From an uncultured bacterium (GTDB lineage Bacteria; Verrucomicrobiota; Kiritimatiellia; RFP12; UBA1067), in contig CACWIW010000002.1 of the NCBI GenBank assembly GCA_902761035.1, positions 50,605-114,604 on the forward strand: a DNA stretch of 64,000 nucleotides. Reading direction: 5' to 3'. Positions 57,916-64,000 of this stretch are shown piece by piece (position 1 is the first letter of the stretch; each line of letters begins with the position of its first letter). Under the pieces are notes generated by a model. The model was given only the letters and a program-made list of their open reading frames with translations, was not told the origin of the DNA and ran no database searches. A program made the position numbers and the translations under genes.

Positions 57916-59885
57916 ACGCGATGCACTCCGCCGCGCTGCTCTGCGCCGTGACCACGGCGTGCCTTGGCGCGGGCGTGGAAACGAACGCAGTACACGCGAA
58001 ACTGGCCGAGGAGGTCTGCCGCGTGCTGGAGGCCACCCACACGTCGCGGCACGCGCCGGACGACGTCATCTCCCGCAGGGCGTTCACGAACCTGCTGGAG
58101 ATGTGCGACGGCCGGCACATGGTGTTTCTTGCGGACGACATCGCCGAGTTCGCGAAGTTGCAGGACAAACTCGACGACTTCTTCAAGGCGGGCGATTTCT
58201 CCTTCGCGCGACGCGTCCGAAGGAAGTACCGCGAGCGCCTGAAGGAATGCACGACGTTCGCCACCAACGCGCTTGCGCGCGCGCAGCGTCCGGTCGGGAA
58301 CCCCTCTACCTACCTCTTCGACCGGTCGAAGGAGCCGTGGCCGAGCAACGCCGACGCACGCAACGCAATCTGGCTCACGCGGCTCGCAAGCGAATCCATC
58401 TTCCGCCCGGCAGCCTCCCTCTCGCGTGCGTACGTCGATAAGCTGGAAGCGGAGATGAAGCGCGGCGAGGATGCGGTGGACGAGGATTTCGTCATGGCTC
58501 TGGTCTCTGTATACGACGCCCACACGCTGTACCTCTCGCCGAAGACGAGCGGACTACTGGAGGCCCAGCTCAAGCTTTCCCTGTGCGGCGTCGGCGCACA
58601 GTGGACTGAGAAGGACGGCAGCGTGGTCTTCACGCGCCTCATCCCCGGCGGCCCGCTCGCCAAGAGCGGGCGCGTGTCCGTGGGCGACAGGCTGGTCGCC
58701 GTGTCCCCCAAAGGCAACGGCACCTTCACGCGGGTCGCCGGTGTTCGCTCGATCGACCTGGTCGCACTGTTCAACGGTAAGGCAGGAGAGCCCATCTCGC
58801 TGGAGATAGAGCATGCGGACGGCAAGAGCGAGGTGATCACGATCAAGCGAGAGAGGATCGAGATCGCGGACCTCGCCGCGTCGTCGCAGACGGTCGAGAC
58901 GCCGTCCGGACGCCTCGGCTACCTGCGCCTCCCGTCGTTCTATGTGACCGCCCCTTCCAGCAACGGCACATTCCGCTCGTCGAGCGAGGACGTCCGCACG
59001 GAACTCCGCAAGCTCAAGAAGGCGGACGTGAAAGGCGTGCTGTTCGACCTTCGCGGCAACTCAGGCGGTTCGCTGGACGACGCCGTGAAGATCATCGGCA
59101 TGTTCGTGGGAAGCGGCCCGGCCGTGCGCATGACGGGACACGCCGGCGAAGTGGCGCTGGACGTCCTCGGCGGCAGCATCGAATGCGACACGCCGCTCGT
59201 CGTGCTCGTGAGCCGCGACAGCGCAAGCGCGGGCGAACTCGTCCCGGCGACCTTACAGGACACCGGCCGCGCGGTGGTGGCGGGAGACCGCACGGTGGGC
59301 AAGGGAACGGCCCAGACGATCATCCACCTGGAAAGCCACACGGGTGCGGCACTCGTCGTCACCGAGGGAAGGTTCTACCGGATCACCGGCGGATCAACGC
59401 AGATCAAGGGCGTGGAGCCGGACATCCCGCTTCCGTGCCTTGCGTCGTTCTGGAAAGGCGAAGAGGGACTGCCGTATCCCGTGGAATGGAACGAGATCGC
59501 GTCCGTTCCGTTCAAGAAGAGCTGGGACATGGAACGCTTCGTCCCGGAACTGCGCAAGGCGTCTGCGGCACGGCGTGCGGCCGGCAGCGCCGCGTGGAAA
59601 CGCCACGAACAGCTGGTCGGCTGGGCGAAGGAGGAGGCGTATCGCAAGACCGTGCCGCTCGAACGCAAGGCGCGCAAGACGCTGCGCGCGCACGACGACG
59701 CGGTCGACGACGAGCTCGAACGGCTGGAAAGCAAGGGCTTCGACCCCGCGCACCGCGAGGCAGACGCCGTGCTGGACGAGGCGTTGAACATCCTTGCCGA
59801 CCTCGTGCGCCTCAATGCAGGACGCCCCATGCCTAAGCAGGAATCGACACAGGACGAATCCGGCCTCTTCGACGGTCTGGATTGA
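57912..59885 (+). CDS. Tail-specific-type S41 protease with PDZ domain
   Basis: 657 residues from GTG 57912 (GGAG 8 bases upstream; an ATG at 57921 is the alternative). A short hydrophobic N-terminus (HSAALLCAVTTACLGAG) suggests a signal or anchor. Residues about 25-200 form the N-terminal helical domain of the Prc/Tsp group; the PDZ domain is at about 215-310 (GLLEAQLKLSLCGVGAQW, LIPGGPLAKSGRVSVGDRLVAV). The S41 core is at about 335-510, with GVLFDLRGNSGGSLDDAVKI, the catalytic Ser in SRDSASAGELV and Lys in DRTVGKGTAQTI. The C-terminal helical region resembles DUF3340. Such enzymes degrade periplasmic proteins by recognising hydrophobic C-termini. Coupled to the gene before it. Confidence 0.9.
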   Translation: MNAMHSAALLCAVTTACLGAGVETNAVHAKLAEEVCRVLEATHTSRHAPDDVISRRAFTNLLEMCDGRHMVFLADDIAEFAKLQDKLDDFFKAGDFSFARRVRRKYRERLKECTTFATNALARAQRPVGNPSTYLFDRSKEPWPSNADARNAIWLTRLASESIFRPAASLSRAYVDKLEAEMKRGEDAVDEDFVMALVSVYDAHTLYLSPKTSGLLEAQLKLSLCGVGAQWTEKDGSVVFTRLIPGGPLAKSGRVSVGDRLVAVSPKGNGTFTRVAGVRSIDLVALFNGKAGEPISLEIEHADGKSEVITIKRERIEIADLAASSQTVETPSGRLGYLRLPSFYVTAPSSNGTFRSSSEDVRTELRKLKKADVKGVLFDLRGNSGGSLDDAVKIIGMFVGSGPAVRMTGHAGEVALDVLGGSIECDTPLVVLVSRDSASAGELVPATLQDTGRAVVAGDRTVGKGTAQTIIHLESHTGAALVVTEGRFYRITGGSTQIKGVEPDIPLPCLASFWKGEEGLPYPVEWNEIASVPFKKSWDMERFVPELRKASAARRAAGSAAWKRHEQLVGWAKEEAYRKTVPLERKARKTLRAHDDAVDDELERLESKGFDPAHREADAVLDEALNILADLVRLNAGRPMPKQESTQDESGLFDGLD

Positions 59886-59888
59886 CAA

Positions 59889-60060
59889 TCAGCGGATGAA
59901 GACCTTGAGGCCGTCGCGGGGTCTTTACCCACGGGTCGAGACGCCGTCCATTCTTCAAAAGCCCGGCATGCGGCGACCCAGTCGGTGCGTAGCCAAGGTA
60001 GTCGTGCGCCTTCGCTTGAAAGTACGTCGAAAAGACGGCGTCCGACAATCTCCGCGGACC
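59889..60060 (-). pseudogene. Remnant of a tagged protein gene
   Basis: Minus strand, ending at 59889-59891, reads RDGLKVFIR and a stop, fitting the shared C-terminal tag exactly, but an in-frame stop lies 5 codons upstream of it. A neighbouring frame (about 59930-60040) reads YLGYAPTGSPHAGLLKNGRRLDPWVK. The pieces look like a decayed tagged gene with frameshifts. Confidence 0.4.
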
Positions 60061-60090
60061 TGCGGTACTCCGTAATCTGCATTTTACACT

Positions 60091-61662
60091 TTACATTTTA
60101 CACTTTACACTCTCCGCAGCGCCGCCCTTGAACTGGCGCGTCTTGCCGTTGAAGGAAAGGCCCACCGCCCAGACGGGCTTGCCGGCGGCGCGGTAGGGCG
60201 CGGCGTACTTCCTGCGCTGAACCTGCGACATCGCGACCTTTGGCGGCTTGTTCACCTTCAGTTCGAAGATGTACGTGCCGCAGGGATGGTCCGCCACGAT
60301 GTCCGTGCGCCCGCCCGCGTGCGACACCTCCTGCTCCACGCGGAATCCCTGCCCCTGCAACAGGAACTTCAGGCAGCGCGCGTAGGAAAGCTCGTGCGGC
60401 TTGCCCTCGGTGGAACCATAGACCGCGCCCGCGTAGAGCGCGGCAAGGCCATCGAAGAACTTGTCCCACTGTGCAAGACGGAGCGTCACGCCGATGGACG
60501 CCGCCCAACGCACGTCCTTGTCCGCCACGAGACCCGACATGAGAGCGGAGAGATCCTGCCGCACCTCCTCGTCGGGGACTCCAAGGGTATAAAGCCCGTA
60601 CTTGTAGTCCTTGATCGTCAAGTAGCCGGCCTGGAACAACATTCCCACCACGGGGATGTTGCGCAAATCCGACACGTCGAACACTGCATCGGAAACGCTA
60701 TTCAACTCGCTAGGATCAAAAGCAAGCATGTCGCCACGCTTCAGGAAATTCATCATGAACGACGCCTTGCCTGTCTTCGCCCAGTAAAGCTCGAACTGCG
60801 GCAGACGGTTGGCCATCGTAAGGTTGATCGAGACGGGGTTGTACACATTCTCACCCGTGAAGCGCCAGAAGCGGTAACCGTTGTAGAGACGTTTGATCTC
60901 GGCGCGGTACGCCTTTGCCGAGAGCTTCATCACCTTGCGGTGTGCCTCCATGTGCTCGGAGAAGTAGCGGTCGAGTTCGTCCTCCGTGTAGCCGAGCATG
61001 GAAGCGTAGGCATCCTCAAAGGAAATATCAACGAGCGACGAGAGCGCGGAGAACACGGATAGCTGCGTGAACTTGCTGACGCCCGTGATCATCAGAAAGC
61101 GAATCTTGCCGGAGCGGTCCTTCATCTGGCGATAGACAGGAGCAAGGGCGTCACGCACCCGCTCTGCGTCATCGGGGTTCTTGAGCGCCTGTGCCACGGG
61201 GTCGTCGTACTCGTCGATCAGGATGACCGGAGGCGTGCCCTTTGCGGAAAGATCATCGATGGCAGAACCAAAGTTCATGGATGGAAGTTCGCTAGGATCG
61301 TATTCAACGCCAGCACGTTCTAATGCGGCCTTCATTACCTTTGGCAGCGACACCTTGAACTCCATGTAGTCCCCCGCCGCGCACATCCCCATGTTGAGGT
61401 GGATGACGGGGTACTTCTTCTTCCAGTCCCAGTCGGTGTCCATGATGGCGAGACCCTCGAACAGCTCGCGCCTCCCCTTAAACATCGCCTCAAGGGTGGA
61501 GATCATCAGCGACTTTCCGAACCTGCGCGGGCGCGCGAGGAAGAACATCTTCTCGCCCTTTGCCGAGGCGAGACGGTGGAACCACGCCGTCTTATCGACA
61601 TAGACGTAGCCCTCGCGGCGAATCTCGCCAAAGTCGTTTGAGTCTTTGTTTACCGTCTGCAT
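60091..61662 (-). CDS. AAA-ATPase-like / DUF1703 nuclease-fold protein
   Basis: 523 residues from ATG 61662 (ATG 61671 also possible). AAA-ATPase-like domain: DFGEIRREGYVYVDKTAWFHRL, FLARPRRFGKSLMISTL, PPVILIDEYDDPVAQAL and FLMITGVSKFTQLSVFSALSS. The DUF1703 region (GFRVEQEVSHAGGRTDIVADHPCGTYIFELKV) keeps D, E-x-K/V-type positions of a PD-(D/E)XK fold. Same family as 47206-48996. TATAAT (61675-61670) ends 7 bases before the ATG and no Shine-Dalgarno is seen, pointing to a leaderless message. The 3' end reads directly into tttacactttaca repeats. Role unknown. Confidence 0.84.
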   Translation of the reverse strand: MQTVNKDSNDFGEIRREGYVYVDKTAWFHRLASAKGEKMFFLARPRRFGKSLMISTLEAMFKGRRELFEGLAIMDTDWDWKKKYPVIHLNMGMCAAGDYMEFKVSLPKVMKAALERAGVEYDPSELPSMNFGSAIDDLSAKGTPPVILIDEYDDPVAQALKNPDDAERVRDALAPVYRQMKDRSGKIRFLMITGVSKFTQLSVFSALSSLVDISFEDAYASMLGYTEDELDRYFSEHMEAHRKVMKLSAKAYRAEIKRLYNGYRFWRFTGENVYNPVSINLTMANRLPQFELYWAKTGKASFMMNFLKRGDMLAFDPSELNSVSDAVFDVSDLRNIPVVGMLFQAGYLTIKDYKYGLYTLGVPDEEVRQDLSALMSGLVADKDVRWAASIGVTLRLAQWDKFFDGLAALYAGAVYGSTEGKPHELSYARCLKFLLQGQGFRVEQEVSHAGGRTDIVADHPCGTYIFELKVNKPPKVAMSQVQRRKYAAPYRAAGKPVWAVGLSFNGKTRQFKGGAAESVKCKM

Positions 61663-61669
61663 GGCGCAC

Positions 61670-61699
61670 ATTATACCAAAAAATCCGCCGCCGTGCGAA
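61670..61699 (-). promoter_or_regulatory. Promoter of DUF1703 gene (leaderless)
   Basis: Minus strand TTCGCA (61699-61694), an 18-base spacer and TATAAT (61675-61670), followed 7 bases later by the ATG. Confidence 0.4.
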
Positions 61700-61707
61700 A
61701 CGTCTTT

Positions 61708-61825
61708 GTCCAAAGTCCAAAGTCCTAAAGCCTTTGCCTTTCGTCCTTTGTCTTCTGTCCTCAAAGGGGGAAGGACAAAGGACAGACGACAAATGACAAA
61801 GGTTGGAGGACTTTGGACTTTGGAC
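61708..61825. repeat. Inverted repeat flanking low-complexity tcctttgtc sequence
   Basis: gtccaaagtccaaagtcct (61708-61726) and its exact complement (61807-61825) flank about 80 bases made of gtcctttgtc/gacaaagg words. A shorter relative (gacaaaggacatcggac) is near 32562. Confidence 0.6.
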
Positions 61826-61826
61826 C

Positions 61827-61950
61827 GGTAGGGCGGTCGCCCCGCGACCGCCGCTCGGTAGGGCCCGCTCGCCGAGCGGGCCGAAACGGGAGCGGCCGCG
61901 CTTGTCGCGGCCGTGGTAGGGCCGCCTCGCCGAGGCGGCCGCGGTACGAC
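61827..61950. repeat. Cluster of 26-bp GGTAGGGC hairpin repeats
   Basis: Units at 61827-61852, 61857-61882 and 61915-61940 are each 26 bases, begin ggtagggc and form stems ggcggtcg/cgaccgcc, ggcccgctcg/cgagcgggcc and ggccgcctcg/cgaggcggcc. A partial unit gcggccgcg..cgcggccg lies at about 61892-61913. Located between the tag-protein stop (61953) and the ATPase start. Confidence 0.75.
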
Positions 61951-61952
61951 GG

Positions 61953-63155
61953 TTAGCGCAGGAGGATGAAGAAGCCAGCCGAACCCAAGTCATATCCGAA
62001 GCCGGAGCTGACTTTGAGTAGCAAGCGCCCGGAGGGCACACTTCCGCCGACGAACTCTACGGCATCAGCCGCAGGCAGGATCTCCGCCGTACCGGTCTTG
62101 AACAGCGGGAACCTGCTCGTTACGCCCGAAAGGTCAATGCCCGTCATGTCGATGAGCATCGTGCCGACAAGGGCATCGGAAACCATCAGGTAGCCGTCTC
62201 CGTCGGGAATAAACCTCGCGCCCTCCGCAAGCGTCAGCGACTTCACCGTGCCATGACCCGAAATGAAGCCGGAAATGGCGACCGCGCAGTCCGCGCTGCC
62301 GTTGATGACGAGATTGGTGAACGCGAGCGCCCCGTCTGCCGCCAGCGCTCCCGCAACCGTGTTCGTCCCGTTGGCGAACGCGAGGTCGCCGCCGGACACC
62401 GTCAGGTTGGCGAACGCAAGTCCGTCCGTCGCGGAGACCGCAGGCACCCACGGCGCGCACACCACGGCGTCCGTCCCATTCGGCAGGTTGCCGCACCAGT
62501 TCGCCGCGTTGTCGAGCGAGGCGTCATCCGCCTCGTTGCGCCACACCGAAAGCGTGCGCGTGGTCGAGGACGCAACCAGATCGGTGCCGGAGTGCGAGTA
62601 GAAGATCACGCCGGAGACCGCGTCGTAGAGTCCGGCCCTGCCGCCCTTCACGCACGGGATGAAGTGGCGCTGGATGCGGCACACGCCGTCGGCGCCCGTC
62701 CGCCAGAGCTTCAGTTCGTAGAACTTGGAAGCGCCCTCGCCCCACTTGCCGCCGCTGCCGTGAGCGGCGAACATCCAGATCGTCATGCCGGTGTTGCCAC
62801 TGGCGGAGACGTTGTTGGGGCTTTGAGCGGTCGTGCCGTCCACGGTTATCGTCATCTTGGAACCGGCAGGTGCCTCAGACACGATCAAATGCCTGCCGCT
62901 GTTCAACGCGATACCAGTCTTGATCTCGCCACTGCCAAGCGCCTGCCCGCCGATTGTGTTCAAAGCCTGAAGCAGAAGGCAATGAGTGTTTCCGATGACG
63001 CCGAGCGGGGCGTTTCCGCTGATCCAGTCGATGTCCGCCTCGGCCTTCACGCCAGACCTACCGTCCACGCCAGTGTCAACCCACTGGCTGCCGTTGGATT
63101 CGACGTACTCGACAAAGGCGTCCGGCTTGCTCCGATCGACGACCGGACCCGCCAC
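61953..63155 (-). CDS. LamG-type surface protein, C-terminal half, with tag
   Basis: Reads 400 residues from an internal GTG/ATG but is really the downstream half of a longer gene that starts beyond the right edge. It opens in a LamG-like module (YVESNGSQWVDTGVDGRSG, TGIALNSGRHLIVSEAPAG, KFYELKLWRTGADG, RHFIPCVKGGRAGLYDAVSG). A Thr/Asn-rich strand region follows (ASLDNAANWCGNLPNGTDAV), then a C-terminal segment (GYLMVSDALVGTMLIDMTG, FPLFKTGTAEIL) and the tag GFFILLR. The matching upstream half is in another frame (63165-64000). Confidence 0.75.
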   Translation of the reverse strand: MAGPVVDRSKPDAFVEYVESNGSQWVDTGVDGRSGVKAEADIDWISGNAPLGVIGNTHCLLLQALNTIGGQALGSGEIKTGIALNSGRHLIVSEAPAGSKMTITVDGTTAQSPNNVSASGNTGMTIWMFAAHGSGGKWGEGASKFYELKLWRTGADGVCRIQRHFIPCVKGGRAGLYDAVSGVIFYSHSGTDLVASSTTRTLSVWRNEADDASLDNAANWCGNLPNGTDAVVCAPWVPAVSATDGLAFANLTVSGGDLAFANGTNTVAGALAADGALAFTNLVINGSADCAVAISGFISGHGTVKSLTLAEGARFIPDGDGYLMVSDALVGTMLIDMTGIDLSGVTSRFPLFKTGTAEILPAADAVEFVGGSVPSGRLLLKVSSGFGYDLGSAGFFILLR

Positions 63156-64000
63156 GAGCGGCGTGCCGGAAGATACCCGGCACGAAGTCGCGCTTGAGTA
63201 TGTTGTTGATGTAGATCTTCATGCCCCACAGTTTCGCGGAGCAATACCTGTCCGGACCATGTCTGGCAAAGAGGTAGAGCGTACTGTTGTAATTGCTATT
63301 TGCGGTGACATTGCCGCTTGCAGTAGTCGTAACTCCATCCACGCTGATTGAAAGCTTCTGTCCTTGGACAGCCTTCGAAATTACGCGATGCCGCCCTGAA
63401 TCTATGGCAACGCCCGACGTGGTTTCGTAGGAGTTCTTGACGTATGCGCTGTATTTGCCGTTGTAAGTCTTCATCGGCTCGAAATTATTGGAGCCCATTC
63501 CAACTAGATCGCAATCGCTGTTGCCCCCCGTTATATCCACGTCTGCATCAATAATCATGCTCGTGATGGCGGGCGTGACGTTGCCTGCCGGTCCAGGCAG
63601 CACTCCCGAGTCAACCCACTGCGACCCCGTCGATTTCACGTAGTCGATATAGACCTGCGGCTCATTGTGCCGTTCCTTGACGGACTGGGAAACGTACCAC
63701 ACGTCGTTCAGCATGTCGTAGAGGCCGGCGACAGTGTTCTTGATGCCCGGCACGAAGTCGCGTACGAGTTCGTCGTTGATGTAGATCTTCAGGCCCCACA
63801 GTTTTGCAGAGCAATACCTGTCCGGACCTTTTCTGGCAAAGATGTAGAGCGTATTTTCTCCATTGCTAAATGTAGCGACGTTGCTGCCTGCAGTGGTCGT
63901 GACTCCGTCCACGCTGATTGCAAGTTTCTGTCCATTGACAGCCGTCGTGATTACACGATGCCGCCCTGTATTTATGGCAACGCCTGACGTAGTATTTCCA
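63076..64000 (-). CDS. LamG-type surface protein, upstream part, frameshifted and partial
   Basis: Open to the right edge, so the start is outside the window. Two repeats of a ~190-residue LamG-like module are visible, each with GVAI(N/D)(T/S)GRHR, QKL(A/S)ISVDGVTTTA, DRYCSAKLWG(L/M)KIYIN and RDFVPGI. The second is followed by VYIDYVKSTGSQWVDSGV. At about 63165 (VPG then IFRHAAR) the frame leaves the family pattern. In the neighbouring frame VSSGTPLVAGPVVDRSKPD leads straight into the next module of 61953-63155. So the two frames are one gene with a net one-base shift near a ccggg run, either real decay or a sequencing error. Confidence 0.7.
   Translation of the reverse strand, partial: GNTTSGVAINTGRHRVITTAVNGQKLAISVDGVTTTAGSNVATFSNGENTLYIFARKGPDRYCSAKLWGLKIYINDELVRDFVPGIKNTVAGLYDMLNDVWYVSQSVKERHNEPQVYIDYVKSTGSQWVDSGVLPGPAGNVTPAITSMIIDADVDITGGNSDCDLVGMGSNNFEPMKTYNGKYSAYVKNSYETTSGVAIDSGRHRVISKAVQGQKLSISVDGVTTTASGNVTANSNYNSTLYLFARHGPDRYCSAKLWGMKIYINNILKRDFVPGIFRHAARGGSGRRSEQAGRLCRVRRIQRQPVG

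Noticed and set aside
18710..63155. PEP-CTERM, LPXTG or type IX secretion signal
   Set aside because: There is no PEP or LPXTG box, no transmembrane segment followed by an Arg cluster, and no common ~80-residue domain on all tagged proteins. No exosortase, sortase or Por genes are seen.
1..64000. tRNA, rRNA or insertion sequence
   Set aside because: I found no tRNA T-loop-like segment with acceptor pairing, no rRNA sequence and no transposase-like protein.

Overview
The window is about 57% GC and looks like a chromosomal piece from a carbohydrate-degrading, Gram-negative bacterium of the PVC group. Kiritimatiellota or Lentisphaerota-like is my best guess. The basis is the combination of GH92, GH95-like, CE15 and DUF6259 enzymes, very large LamG/beta-solenoid surface proteins, many stand-alone P-loop ATPase genes, and two families of short covarying hairpin repeats. 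This is inference: there is no rRNA, tRNA or phylogenetic marker in the window.

Layout. 1-930: ATPase gene cut by the left edge, with a paired-palindrome promoter. 1055-6130: leftward operon of GH92 mannosidase, Tat-type metallophosphoesterase and ROK kinase. 6299-8874: rightward ECF sigma factor, membrane anti-sigma-like protein and a secreted SUMF/FGE-fold protein. 8950-16600: CE15 esterase, GH95-like glycosidase, two ATPases, one deleted ATPase relic and shuffled gene fragments. 16788-25310: four secreted surface proteins (BspA-type LRR, carbohydrate-binding-like modules, DUF2341/LamG, PATR beta-strand repeats). 25545-28330: accessory island with a catalytically dead Fic-like protein, a phage/plasmid-type replication initiator carrying iteron-like repeats inside its gene, and a second 23-bp array. 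28331-53692: DUF6259 glycosidase and a long run of secreted proteins, including an apparent operon of SGNH hydrolase, metallophosphoesterase and a 1751-residue protein. 53793-61671: ATPase/nuclease-type genes alternating with an unknown exported protein and an S41 tail-specific protease. 61953-64000: a frameshifted LamG-type surface gene running off the right edge.

Two signals stand out. First, about a dozen otherwise unrelated exported proteins end in the same heptapeptide pattern at the extreme C-terminus: Gly, hydrophobic, any, three hydrophobics, then Arg/Lys/Tyr and stop. It is found on LRR, LamG, PATR, SGNH and Tat-exported phosphoesterase proteins, and also on the anti-sigma-like membrane protein. 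It looks like an undescribed sorting or anchoring tag, possibly monitored by the sigma/anti-sigma pair and the PDZ protease. Second, the stand-alone ATPase genes have locus-specific pairs of palindromes at their promoters, at about 53 bp spacing for one ATPase subfamily and 33 bp for another. This suggests private autoregulatory operators or recombination sites.

In working terms, the window encodes a glycan-foraging secretome (GH92, GH95-like, CE15, DUF6259, SGNH) plus adhesive or scaffold proteins that share one C-terminal tag. It is interspersed with selfish-looking ATPase loci, degraded copies and hairpin repeats.
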